A stretch of 64,000 bases of DNA, taken from Phlyctochytrium arcticum (lineage: Eukaryota > Chytridiomycota > Chytridiomycetes > Chytridiales > Chytridiaceae). The notes below the pieces were generated by a model. That model saw only the letters and a program-made list of their open reading frames with translations, searched no databases and had not been told where the DNA came from. The stretch spans positions 62,001-126,000 of the forward strand of contig JAHLKI010000047.1 in the NCBI GenBank assembly GCA_025602905.1. The letters run 5' to 3'. A program made the translations under genes and the position numbers. This document shows, in pieces, positions 45,517 to 56,407 of the stretch; positions within the stretch are counted from its first letter, which is position 1; every line of letters starts with the position of its first letter.

Positions 45517-47849
45517 CTAAGCGCTTCGGACACAGTTGTATGGGAAAAAGCCAGAGACGTTGGTGGTAGAGTTCCAGCCTTGTGCCCATCCGTCAGCGTA
45601 CATTTCCCTGTAAAAGAATTGTCAGTTTTGATTGATGATGAGATTGGGAAGACTGAAAGAAGATACTTACTTGACATAGACGACATCGCCTGGAGAAATC
45701 ATGATTTCGTCGCCCGAGACGGGTTCTTGGCGGCCGCCCGGTCGGAAAAGGACGTGTCCCACATGTGGCATGCCAGTATGGCCGGACTTTTCGTCAGACG
45801 CGACGGCGGCCTTGAGTTCGTTCTCCTTGGCGGAATCAGTGTTGTGCAGACCCATCTTCTCATTTAGTGGTCGCGGAACTACGCGAGCTGGACCGGTAAG
45901 ACCAGAGTCCACAGCTTGGGCCGCAGTAGGTGAGGAGGATGAGCCGGACGAAGATGGAAGCGCATCATAGGAGGGTGGAAGGTCGGTCAGGGTGTCATGT
46001 TCAAAGCGGTTGACCACGATACTTTGTTCCGTTCGGGTAGGGGGAACAGCCATGACTTCGTTCGACAGGGGAGAGCCAGATGCATGTTGGGATTGACGAG
46101 CGGCGTGTGCTGCACCGATAGCGCCAGCACCAGCGGCAACAGCAGATCCGGAGCTACCATGAGGGAGAACGGAAATTTCGTCGTGCATTTGTTGGTGGGA
46201 TGTGTTGGCCGCTGAGGGTACAGATGAAGCAACGCTGTACCGATAATCGCTGCCTGCAGGGGTGATGGAAGATAGATTACCAAAATCGGTGCCGCTCACT
46301 TCGGGTCGTTGGGCCAAACCAAGTGTGGCTGAACTTTCCGGACGAATTTGCTGTCCACTCTCGAGTGCAGACATTGATGTTGGCTTGTTGGTTGCCTGTG
46401 TAACAAGAGTCTGGCCACCATCTTGCTTACCCTCAGTACGTCCTTGGTTCCGGCGTCGTCGAAGGAAAAACAAGAGGATACCGACCGCAAACAGAACAAC
46501 TGCAGCGACGATCCCACCGATGATTCCCCCTGACAAGCCCGACTTTTTAGTACCCCCAATTCCGCTACCATCAGGACTGTCCGGAACTGCAGCGATGTTC
46601 TGTAACTGAGCCGCACTAGTAGCCCATTTTGCAGAGTTGGTATTGAAAAAGTACAAGCCGGCATCTGACGCGGCTGAACTGCCGTCCAAGGTTCCTCCGT
46701 TGATGATCAAGTGCACACCGACTCCAACCATCTTTGCGCTATACCGGTTTGTTGGCTGACCGTCATCCGGATTGGTCTTGCTTTCAAACTCTTTCTTCCA
46801 GGTGTTTGTGTTTGGGTCGAATGACCAAATATCGTTGCTGGTAGCCAGAGCGGTACCTCCACCAAACATCCATACTTTACCGCGTAGGAATGTGCAGGTG
46901 GGGCCAACGCGGGCAGAAGGGTCAGACTCCGTCTGCGGCACAGCCGTCCAGCCGGATCCCACCTTGTAAATCCATGAATCGCGAAGATACGACTCAGTGT
47001 TGCCGACATCGCTCGACCCGCCAAATACAAAGAAGGAACTGCTGTCCAGTGGTACCATACAAAAGTTGGCGCGGGCGGATGGTGACGCCTGGTTTCCGGA
47101 GGCCGTAAGTGACTTTGGTGTCAAAGGAAATGTGTTGAGATCCACAGCATAGAACTCTCCTGGTCCTGCTTTCATGCCAGACACGCGATTTGTTCCATTC
47201 ATTGACACGATGGTACCCCCAAACAGGTAGTACGTGCTTCCAAGGATAACAGCGGCATGATCCCAACGAGCGGGAATGGAGATATTTCCACTGTTTATTC
47301 CTGCATTTACGACCCCAATGCCGGCAAAGGCTTGAAAACCGCTGAGCGAAAATGCGGAAACCTCCAGATTGTCCGGAGCAACATGTCCTGGTCTCAATCC
47401 TCCCGTGCAAATAACCCCCTCTGTGTCCCAGCGTGCGCAGGCAGCGGCATACGTAGTCAGTGACTGCCCAGACACGATGGTGGTGTCTTTGGAAGCCCAA
47501 TCGTCGTAGGTAACGATGCTGGCCGTCTGAAGGTAATTTTTGTCTGCCGCAGCAGTTACATTGTCTAGTTATAATGAATGTGATGTTAGAAATTGGATCG
47601 CAGATCGAACTAATGGTTGGGCGTACCAAAAGCCGGGGGATTAGCGTATTTCGAGCCGCCCATCACAACCATCTTGTTGTTTAGCGCAAACATTTCATGG
47701 CTGAGGCGGGCAAGACCCATTTTAACATCGAGCGCTTCAACGGGAAATGGGCCCAGAGCGGTCATTGCCAAGAGCAGAGAGCTGACGACGGAGGTGAGAC
47801 GACACGGCTCAGATCGCCTCGAAGATCGGAATGAAGAAGTCCAGTACAT
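45517..47849 (-). CDS. Kelch-TM-SH3 receptor-like protein, copy C
   Basis: Exons 47849-47627, 47564-45671 and 45607-45517 give 735 residues. The signal sequence is SLLLAMTALGPFPVEA. The Kelch propeller includes HEMFALNNKMVVMGGSK, VILGSTYYLFGG, SSSFFVFGGS, RGKVWMFGGGTAL and GLYFFNTNS. TM helix SGGIIGGIVAAVVLFAVGIL is followed by RRRRNQGRTEGK. The cytoplasmic linker has NRFEHDTLTDLPPSYDALPS. The C-terminal SH3 is SGDEIMISPGDVVYVK joined to EMYADGWAQGWNSTT and GFFPYNCVRSA. The SH3 is split at the same codon position in all three copies (AA|G). This is the longest copy; compared with B it has an extra insertion in the linker. It is probably a plasma-membrane protein with the propeller outside; the ligand is unknown. 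Confidence 0.9.
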
Positions 47850-48431
47850 GCTGACTATCGACTCGCTGAAGAGTGTTCCCAGAGGTCCAAGGTCCGGCCT
47901 TTACGTTCTGCTTCCAATGTGTATGATTTTCAGAGCGCTTTTGCGTCTCTCTGATAAGAACGACCTCGGCCGGCGGCTTCGATTCTTCGCGGAAAGTGGC
48001 TGGCGGCGCAGCTGGCTGTGCAAAGAACGAGAATGGGTAAATGAATTGCGCCAAGTGGTACTGCGCAGCGGGCAAATGTGCATGCGATCATTGCGATGCC
48101 CTGCTATAGATGCCCTGGGGATGCTGGTTGTAGACGCTGGGAAACGCTGGGGTGTATTAGAGAAATTATTTCATAGAGTAAGTCAGTAAGAGGTATGGGA
48201 ATAATAGAGAGTGTTCAAAGGTCGCGATTGGTATTAGAAAAAAACTAGAGTAAGCTGCCACGAGTCGAGAGACTCAATGTCAGGCTACGAGAAAAGAAAG
48301 CTGTCTACAGCTAAGGTAAAGTCTAACAATTAAATAATCAAAAAGGGAAGGAGAACGCCCAGCGTACCGAAACCAAAAAAGGGGGGGAATAAAGTAAAGC
48401 GACGGGGTTGGGGAATATGCCATATTCTATC
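47850..48431. other. Intergenic, Kelch C promoter side
   Basis: A 580-bp gap. A partial copy of the TGCGCAGC element occurs near 48060. No gene is supported. Confidence 0.5.
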
Positions 48432-49331
48432 TTACAGGGTCAGGGCAGACACACCACCGAAAGCCGCGGCAAAGAAGATGGACCACAGCGATGTAAAAGG
48501 GGCAGAACCGGCAGCTGAGAATGGTGGCAGACCAGTCTCGGTTGGGGTAGAGCCGGCAGCGCCTCCCTTGGTGGATGAAGAGTTATCGGTGGGTTGCGCA
48601 GAAGAGGGGGTGGTGGGGGTAGCGGGGGGTGCTGCAGCTCCAGAGACTTGCAGCTCCAAAGCGCCGTTGGGGAGTGTGTTCTTGTAGATTGGGCGGTTTC
48701 CTTTGGCAGGGTATCCTGGAAGTGCCCAGAGGTGCTTGTCAAGGGGCTCACCCTTGGAGATGGTACCGTTGGTTTGAGAGACGATCTTGCAGTTGAAGCA
48801 GTTCATGTACATTTCAGCTCCAGCGGCTTGAGGAATCCAAGTCCATGCACAGACACAGTCGTCGCAGGCGGGGAGGTTGTTGGGAACATTGAAGGTGATG
48901 GTTTCAAACTTTTTGGTGGGGCAGGCTCCGTTGGCGGTAAAGATGGTAAAGTCCTTTTCATTGAATCCATCCTTCTTGTATGTGATGGAGAGAGCACAAC
49001 CACCACCGTCATGGACAGCAGATGGATCGGCAGCGCAAATGTTGGCGGCATCGCTGGGCTTGCCGGCAGCCTCTCCACAGACGACGGGCATCTTGGTCTG
49101 TCCACCAGCGTTGATGGTGGTTACACCTTCCGAGTTTTCACGCTTGCGACCAGAGCAGAGAAAGTTTTTGGATCCTTCCGTGAGAGGTTGTTCGAGAGAC
49201 GCTTCGTTCTTGCCCCAGACACCGGGAGTAACGATTCGCATGTGGGCAGAGACGGCGGGTGCGAGCGCCAGCGCTGCAAGAAGCAGGCCGAACCGTGACA
49301 GATTGGAGGTGGATGAAGTAGATGAAGACAT
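48432..49331 (-). CDS. LPMO-like, GPI-anchored protein with N-terminal histidine
   Basis: A single-exon protein of 299 residues. A signal peptide ends at PAVSA, so the mature chain would begin HMRIVTPG, the N-terminal His needed for a copper histidine brace. A second candidate His lies in AVHDGGGCALSITY. The block CVCAWTWIPQAAGAEMYMNC resembles the W-x-W...GxxEMYMNC signature of AA11/AA16-like lytic polysaccharide monooxygenases, which oxidatively cleave chitin or cellulose. Several paired cysteines suit a secreted fold. The C-terminus has a Ser/Thr/Pro-rich linker and a hydrophobic GPI signal (SLWSIFFAAAFGGVSALTL), placing it at the cell surface. A TATA-like TATAAATA lies about 65 bp upstream on the minus strand. 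Activity and exact AA family are uncertain. Confidence 0.8.
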   Translation of the reverse strand: MSSSTSSTSNLSRFGLLLAALALAPAVSAHMRIVTPGVWGKNEASLEQPLTEGSKNFLCSGRKRENSEGVTTINAGGQTKMPVVCGEAAGKPSDAANICAADPSAVHDGGGCALSITYKKDGFNEKDFTIFTANGACPTKKFETITFNVPNNLPACDDCVCAWTWIPQAAGAEMYMNCFNCKIVSQTNGTISKGEPLDKHLWALPGYPAKGNRPIYKNTLPNGALELQVSGAAAPPATPTTPSSAQPTDNSSSTKGGAAGSTPTETGLPPFSAAGSAPFTSLWSIFFAAAFGGVSALTL

Positions 49332-51793
49332 GATGGTTGTTGCGGTCGGCGAGACGATGGAGGTTGCAGAAGGGAGGAAGACGGTCGTCCCGAGTATTTA
49401 TACGTGAGCCGGGGGGGATCGGAGGGTAGCGCAAGATGGGAAGCAGAAAATGGAAGAAAAGTGTTCATCCCCGACCGAGCCGGCCGATTCAGGCTTACAT
49501 CTATTGCCGGCCTTGTCCTTGTGCGCTGCTGTTGTCGCCTTGTCCGCGACTTCGCGGCGGCGATGCAAGCGTTGGGCCGCCTGGCCCGGCTGGCCGCCCA
49601 AGGATTTTGACGCGTCTCGCGTTTTTGCACCGCGTTGTCGCCCAGCACACGTGACTTGAAGCCACGGAAGGGGCGGAAGGTCCGAAGGGAACAAAAGGAC
49701 CACGGAGCCGGCCGCCGGCAACGTCGGAAAACTCCGACGAAAAGTTTCTTGTCTGGAAAGAATTTTTTCTTTCGGTTCCCAACGCTGGCTTCTAATCAGT
49801 TTGAGGAAAAAGTCAACTTTTCCCGGTATGCACGGATATGTGGAAGTCTCTTGGCATTGGTATGTGAATACATGCCTTCTCCCACATACATCACAATGCT
49901 TCGGGGCCATGTCCCATTGTCCCCGGATCAAATGCCAATGATGAGGATTGCGCCAAATCTGCCAATGTCATGACTATGTACGGTGATGCCAAGGCGGTGA
50001 ATAGGGCAGCAGGGCCGTCGATAGGAAGCTGCCACTGCCTGCCAGCTATTGTAATGTGTGCCAAATGTCGAATGTGCTATGAAAGTAGGGCGCTAGGGGC
50101 GCTATGCTCAGATGCTCAGATCAACGGCGTAGCGTTCCGGTCCAAGCGAGTGGCTCATCTTCCTCCCCAGTCATCTGCTTTCATTCAGCCCAGATCTTTC
50201 GAGTATGAACGCCTTGACAATTCATATGCACAGCTGCCGTGGTCAACGAACGCGTATTTTTTCCATTGTTTTCATTCATATCTGATGGCAAACAATTCAT
50301 TTCTCCCAGTTATACTACGAAACACGACCGATCAAATATGCCATGCAAATCCTCGTTCAAGCGAATGTTCGAAATGCGAAACATCAGGCTGAATGCATTT
50401 CTTGTTCGAGAGAGAAGCATGACTCGTTATAGATACCTGAAAAGCGCAAAATGCGCGGATGTCAGGGCAGAAAGGAGCACTCTCCAAAATATCATAGCTG
50501 GATCCCGTTGGGAGTCTTTGATTTGTGATGCGACTATTGTGAAGGGCTATGAAGGGTGCTGAGGACTTCTGGATTTGGACAACCCAGCTGACTAAAAAAC
50601 TTTAATGGAGTTATCCTGGTCTCCACTCACAAGGTACCACGGCCCAATCCTGGTCCACATATTTGCTTCATAGCAAGAGGGCGCTTCTTTCTCGATTGTT
50701 GCCAACTATTAAACGTCTTCTTCCGATGGAATGCACCTGTCATTCCTTTGCAAGACCACTGTTTCGTATCGAGACTATAGCCTGGAATGACATGAAGCAC
50801 CACAGCTTATGTTTCTCAATTGAACGATATGTAGCTAATCACGCAGGTGAGCAGAGTGAGTTGCATTCCAACTCATACGGCTATCCCAGCAAAACCGAGG
50901 CAGTTACAGTACAGGCACTCAATGTTCAGTATACGAAAGCCAATCATGCCAGCTGGGGTCGGTGGCTACATCCCGTTGGGACGAGCATTGACTGACTACC
51001 GAGGCGAGTAAGAGAAGAAGCGAGAGCCACGCAGGAACGAAGGCATCCTTGGCATGTTTGTACTTGTGCTTGCTTGCCGGGAAATTGTATCGACGACAAG
51101 AGCGTCATTTTGGGGCAGTATTTTCCCATACGTTCTTGGCCGCTCAACGATGATCAATGACATTGGTGAATCTGGAATTAATAGCATGGGAGCAGTGCGT
51201 TTTGTTGGGGAGAAATCCCGGGCCTTTATAGGTCGAGGGGCTTGGCGCAACACCCCGCAAGAGCTACTGGGGAGAAACATACTCCAACTACTTGTTGCTT
51301 AATACATTTCGTTTGGCCGCAGGAAAGAATGAACGCAAAGTCAATGAGCAATTGATACTCTCTGCATGAATTTGATTTAGATGATTCTCCCACGAGATTT
51401 CAGGCCGTACCTTACAGGACTGTGTACAGCGTAGGATTGGAGTAGTCTACGGCCATTTTCCACTGCATCTGAGGAGAGACTTCTGGGATCTGGTGCAATT
51501 TCTTCGTATGTGAGCGAGGAATCGGATCTTCACTTCTTCGGGTATTCTCGGGACCTGCAAATTATGCACCGTTACATTCCGATACGCGTCGCGCGGGAAT
51601 TTCCCAGTTCCAGATTTTGGCAAGCACATAAAGGATGAATTGGCCAGTGGAAAATGTTACAAACAGGCTGAAATAGCGACTATGCATATCACATATATTA
51701 CAGACGGGACTTAAATTACAAGTATAGTACAATCATTATCTACACAAGGACTACAAGGCTTGGTTTTGAGAATGGCACGCGGGGCTCATGAGC
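49332..51793. other. Long intergenic region, no supported gene
   Basis: About 2.5 kb. A GC-rich part (49500-49740) with overlapping open frames on both strands is probably promoter or leader of the LPMO-like gene. The remainder has only short frames without motifs. No tRNA or transposon protein was recognised. Confidence 0.5.
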
Positions 51794-52297
51794 TTAGACG
51801 ACAGGCAAGGGCAGGCGGGGTTCACGAGATTCGACGACTGGCCAGGGCAGGCGGGGTTCACGAGCTTCGACGACTCGCCAGGGCAGGCGGGGTTCACGCG
51901 CTTCGACGACTGGCCAGGGCAGGCGGGGTTCACGAGCTTCGACGACAGGCAGGGGCAGGCGGGGTTCTCCAGCTTCGACGACTGGCAATGGGAGGCGGGG
52001 CTCACGAGCTTCGACGACTGGGAAGGGCAGGCGGGGCTCACGAGATTCGACGACTGGAAAGGGCAGGCGAGGTTCACGCGCTTCGACGACCGGTAATGGG
52101 GGACGGGGCTCTCGAGCTTCAACAACCGGCAAGGGCAGGCGGGGTTCACGAGCTTGTATGACTGGCCAGGGCAGGCGGGGCTCACGAGCTTCGACGATCG
52201 GCAAGGGGAGGCGGGGCTCACGAGCTTCCAGAATAGGAATGGCCGATGCAGATGAAATGGCCAATACGGCAATCAGGAGGGTACCGGTGATCTTCAT
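51794..52297 (-). CDS. Secreted 12-residue-repeat protein P1
   Basis: Single exon, 167 residues. The signal peptide MKITGTLLIAVLAISSASA and IPIL are followed by exactly twelve 12-residue repeats with consensus EAREPRLPxPVV, x = L, W or F. Single changes occur, such as EAGEPR, EPRPPL, LPWRVV and ESREPR. The DNA unit is 36 bp. No Kex2 dibasic site is present; each repeat carries two single arginines and a Glu-Ala dipeptide. The stop TAA takes the place of the next repeat's GAA codon. The start is fixed by the signal peptide shared with three paralogs. It may be a tandem peptide precursor (EA being a Ste13-type spacer, as in alpha-factor) or a proline-rich wall protein. Neither is proven. Confidence 0.85.
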   Translation of the reverse strand: MKITGTLLIAVLAISSASAIPILEAREPRLPLPIVEAREPRLPWPVIQAREPRLPLPVVEAREPRPPLPVVEAREPRLPFPVVESREPRLPFPVVEAREPRLPLPVVEAGEPRLPLPVVEAREPRLPWPVVEAREPRLPWRVVEAREPRLPWPVVESREPRLPLPVV

Positions 52298-52850
52298 GAT
52301 GGCGATGGGTTTGATGAGAAGCAGAGTGAAGTTAGAGTGAACAGATGGAAGAAGATGTTGGTTGGGATGAGAAGAGGGAGGGGAGCTGCCTTTTATATCC
52401 ATCATTTGATCCTCCTGAAGTAACTTGTAAGCGGCCAAAATGCCAACGAGTATGCCATCAACGCCATCGCAAAGGGGTCATGTCAAATTGCCATACGGCC
52501 ATGGCTAAACTTGGGAAGGAAGCCGCACGCTTGAGGTAGTTAGACTCAACTTTATTGCAAACTAGCTCTGGGTTATTTTTAATTGTGTAGAGTGCACCGC
52601 CTCGGCATCAAAGCAGAATGGGGAGCAGAAGGGAGCTATCGAGGCGGAAAAGAACAAATGCGGTGAACCGCAAGCTCAATGGTACGGAGCCATGCGGCCA
52701 TCCTTTTGTGAATGGCAACTGATTTTCTCTTCTATTCCCCGATTATCCAGGGCCAACCACCAACCAATCTTATAGGAACGACACATTGGTCGTTTGGGAT
52801 GCTGAGTATTAGATGCAGACGAGTGGTTAGTGAATGTGTAAATAGTCAGC
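52298..52850 (-). promoter_or_regulatory. Promoter module of P1 with TATA box
   Basis: The minus strand reads GGATATAAAA (52391-52400), about 94 bp before the ATG, followed by a pyrimidine-rich leader. The module up to about 52850 is an inverted copy of the P3 upstream region (about 55900-56407), sharing the stretches around CTCAAGCGTGCGGCTT and ACATGGCCGTATGGC-type words. Confidence 0.75.
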
Positions 52851-53961
52851 GTGTCGTCTGTGAGCTCAGATATTCTCTGCCCCCTTCTTTGGTTGGATGG
52901 AAATTGTCAAAACGTGCGGTCTGTCCTGATATCAGGACGCTCGTATCGTGTACCCAACTCAGAACGTACTTCAGTCCGTTTTGGGGTGAAGCACATTCTA
53001 AACAGGAAGTTGTGGTGCTCGATTAGGATTAAGTTGTTAAAAATGGATGGGGGTTCATTGAAATTGTAAAAATCGTTAAAATTAAAATGACCTGTTGCAC
53101 AGAACTGACTGACTGACTTTACAGGTGGGAGTATATTCACAGATATACATACACATATGCTTGGAGTTGGGAAATGCGACGCATAGCTTGGAATTGAGGT
53201 GAGAGTTTACGAGCTTCGACGACTATAAAGATGGTGCTGGTAAATCTACATGATATGATGGTTCGTGTGGGATGAGGCGATAGATCTGAGATTTATACAG
53301 GAATCCGAACCGTAGTTCATACTGAAGAGACGAAACGAGCTTTTTTGTATCCATATTGTCAGGAGTACAAAATAGCCCGAGATGTATTCACCATCAAATT
53401 CCATTGATAGAGAAAAAATGAACGGTAGAAGCACCAGATTCAAGTGTATTGCTGATTGGGCTCAGGGTTATCCATTCAACATATGTTGGAGTTGCTGAAC
53501 GGCGGGTGCATACGGTCACATACCGCTACCAGAGAAATGTTTAATATCGACCCACAAACGCCGCGACATAAAATAACCTCTGCCAATGTTCGACACACCC
53601 CGTAGTCATGTCAACTGAATGTCATTCATCCTCAGACCCGCTTTGCGTACTCGTCGTCTTACGCTGCCGAGGCTCCATGTGGTGACAAGTAGGAGTTTTT
53701 GCAACTTCCATGCATCAACCTGTGATTCAACTTGACGTATTTTGCCCCAGCAAACGAGATCGAACGCGTCGCGTCCTGCGAATTTCAAGATTGACCAGTG
53801 TGAGACTTTATAAAAGACAAAGATCTTTTTGCAAGTACATATATTTCAAAAGGAGACTATAGACATCACATAAATTACAGGTGACAGTTAAATTACAAGT
53901 ACTAGCACTACATAGACAACTACTATAGTACAACAGGCTTGGGTTTGGGAATGGGAGGAGC
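52851..53961. other. Intergenic, contains dispersed palindrome
   Basis: About 1.1 kb between P1's promoter and P2's 3' end. It holds the perfect palindrome GTCCTGATATCAGGAC at 52923-52938 and the flanking ACGCTCGTATCGTGTACCC block that recurs at 62570. No gene is supported. Confidence 0.55.
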
Positions 53962-54393
53962 TTAGACGACCGGCAAGGGCAGGCGGGGTTCTCGAGCTTC
54001 GACGACCGGCAAAGGGAGGCGGGATTCACGAGCTTCGACCACCGGCAATGGGAGGCGGGGCTCACGAGCTTCGACAACAGGCCAGGGCAGGCGGGGCTCA
54101 CGAGATTCGACAACAGGCCAGGGCAGGCGGGGCTCACGAGATTCGACAACTGGCCAGGGCAGGCGGGGCTCACGAGCTTCGACGACTGGCCAGGGGAGGC
54201 GGGGTTCACGAGCTTCGACGACTGGCCAGGGCAGGCGGGGTTCACGAGCTTCGACGACTGGCCAGGGGAGGCGGGGTTCACGAGCTTCGACGACCGGCAA
54301 GGGGAGGCGGGGCTCACGAGCTTCCAGAATAGGAATGGCTGATGCAGATGAGATGGCTAATACGGCAAACAGAAGGGTGCCGGTGATCTTCAT
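53962..54393 (-). CDS. Secreted 12-residue-repeat protein P2
   Basis: Single exon, 143 residues. The signal peptide MKITGTLLFAVLAISSASA and IPIL are followed by ten repeats of EAREPRLPxPVV. Repeats 2-7 all have Trp at the variable position; the first and last three have Leu. Minor variants are ESREPR and EARESR. The stop is again TAA in the position of the Glu codon. The leader is pyrimidine-rich. TATA (GGATATAAAA) lies on the minus strand at 54495-54504, about 100 bp upstream of the ATG. The function is unknown; it is a paralog of P1, P3 and P4. Confidence 0.85.
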   Translation of the reverse strand: MKITGTLLFAVLAISSASAIPILEAREPRLPLPVVEAREPRLPWPVVEAREPRLPWPVVEAREPRLPWPVVEAREPRLPWPVVESREPRLPWPVVESREPRLPWPVVEAREPRLPLPVVEARESRLPLPVVEAREPRLPLPVV

Positions 54394-56407
54394 GATGGCG
54401 ATAGGTGTGAGGAGAAGAAGAGAGATGCTACTGTGAACAGAAGGGGGGATGTTGGTTGGGATGAGAAAGGGGGAGATGGGACGGGGGAGGTGCCTTTTAT
54501 ATCCATTCCCTCTTTGATGCAATTCTCGAAACCAATCTCCAAGGCAGATCATTCTCACGATGCACCGCCATAGGGTCATGTCAAACCGTAGACGGCCAGT
54601 TCTAAATTTAGTAGCAGTGCAAGGGAAAGCCGCAAGCTTGAATGTGCACTAAAGCAGATAAACTTAGGCTTAAAACTGACTTTCCTGAGTGCACCGCCAG
54701 TTGTTTAGCACTGCACCGAGTGAGCCTTTGGTGGCGGAAGAGAAATATCGGAAGCGACCAGGCGCTTGGCCGCGGAAAGCCGAAAGACGTTCAATATGAA
54801 CAATGCGGCAACAGCCGCAACTTCATTGTACAGAGGCTGAGAGGCAATGTCTACGGCGAGCGGTGTGAAAAGGGTCTGGACTCGAGAGATGTGTTGCATA
54901 GGGCTTCGGTTCCACTAGTCGCGATGCATGCTTTCCGGAACCGTACCAAGAGTTTTATCGACATTTGCGTCTGCAATCATACCAGAAATTCCGAATGAAA
55001 CGGGACAATGATAACTTTTGCTTGAAAGTCCATCTGAGTTTCCCAAATGTTAGTGTTGCCGTTCGCATTGGCAAATGCATCCAGCTTCAATGCCTAAGAG
55101 AGACATGCGACAGGAAATGATACGATCTCATTCCCAAATTTTTCTATTAATTCGCTGTGACACTATACTAAGCCCATGTACGCCCTCCAAAATGGCAAAC
55201 GGCAGTTTCTAGAGTGACCTAGGAGGTCTTGATGGGCATGTGGAATGCAAGGTGAGAGTATCCGCTTGCGGTGCTTATTTCTCCCACGGCTGCGCATTTC
55301 GAACGCGTCGTGCAAACCATCAAAGCGTATTCCGCATCAAGACCAGAGGTAACAATCGCGGAGTAATAAGATACGTAGAAACAACATTCTACGTAGACGC
55401 TCTCTTCATTATCACCATTATCACAGGCAGATGTTATAGAATGGGACATTGGCCGCCCACGTCGTTTTGATGGGGTTGATCCAAGGCCAAAATCCCAAAA
55501 AAACGCGGTGTCTGGTCTGACCATAAATTCCAGAAATCTTCAAGAAAACATTGTACCCACTTTCTCGTCCGAATCTGGCTGATAAAACACTCTTTTGGGT
55601 CATTTGCCATCCCGAAACGGCCAAAAGTACATTCTGAGGAGGGACGGCAAAATCGTGCTTTGAGATTTGGGGGTTCCCTGACCCCCACCAAAATTGCCCC
55701 CTGCTCGTCCGAAATTGGCTCGCGAAACACTTATTTGGGTTATTTTGGCACCCCCAAACGGCCTAAAGTACGTCTTCGGGAGGGTATGGCGATTAAGGCG
55801 TCCCGGTATCGGGACAGGATTGCGTTTTGACAATCTTGGACAAAAGTTGGATCAACCAGAAAAGATTCGAGACGCTGAACATTTAGATAGACACGAACCA
55901 ATCGTCTGCATCTACCGCTCAGCATCCTAAACGACCCATCTGTCGTTCCTACGAAATTGTTTGATGGTTGGCCATGGATTATCGAGGAGTAGGAGGAAAA
56001 ATCAGTTCCCATTCACAAAAGGATGGCCGCATGGCTCCGAAGCATTGAGCTTACGGTTCACCGCATTTGTTCTTTTCCGCCCCGGTATGTTGTTGGTTCC
56101 GAGGCGGTGCACCTCCACGTTAAAAATAACCCAGAGCTAGTTTGCAATAAAGTTGAGTCTAACTACCTCAAGCGTGCGGCTTTCTTCCCAAGTTTAGACA
56201 TGGCCGTATGGCGATTTGACATGATCCCATTCCCATGGCGGCAGTGGAATACTCGTTGGCAATTTGACCGTTCAAGTTATTTTAGGAGATGATGGATATA
56301 AAAGGCAGCTCCCCCCAACCCATCTCCCTCTTCTCATCGCAACCAGCATCCCCACTCCTTTTGTACACACTAGCTTCTCTCTTCTTCTCATCACACCAAT
56401 CGCCATC
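54394..56407. other. Shared 5' region of P2 and P3 with duplicated repeat element
   Basis: About 2 kb between the divergent starts of P2 (-) and P3 (+). It contains TATA boxes at 54495-54504 (-) and 56294-56303 (+). It also has a two-copy tandem repeat with 140-bp period (55564 and 55704) and an imperfect palindrome GTCCCGGTATCGGGAC at 55800-55815. No gene is supported. Confidence 0.6.
56294..56303 (+). promoter_or_regulatory. TATA box of P3
   Basis: GGATATAAAA lies about 105 bp upstream of the P3 start. The same decamer lies at 94-104 bp upstream in P1, P2 and P4 (57775-57784), followed in each case by a CT-rich leader ending in CCCATCGCCATCATGAAG or a close variant. Confidence 0.8.

Noticed and set aside
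50239..50995. Several 100-residue frames downstream of the LPMO-like gene
   Set aside because: No recognisable motif and no splice continuity; treated as non-coding.
51751..52272. Long frames on both strands within the P1/P2/P3 repeat regions (for example Ser-rich RSSKLVNPACPGQS or HELRRLARAGG repeats)
   Set aside because: A 36-bp repeat without stops is open in several frames automatically. Only the frame starting with the signal peptide MKITGTLL and preceded by the TATA box is supported in all four loci.
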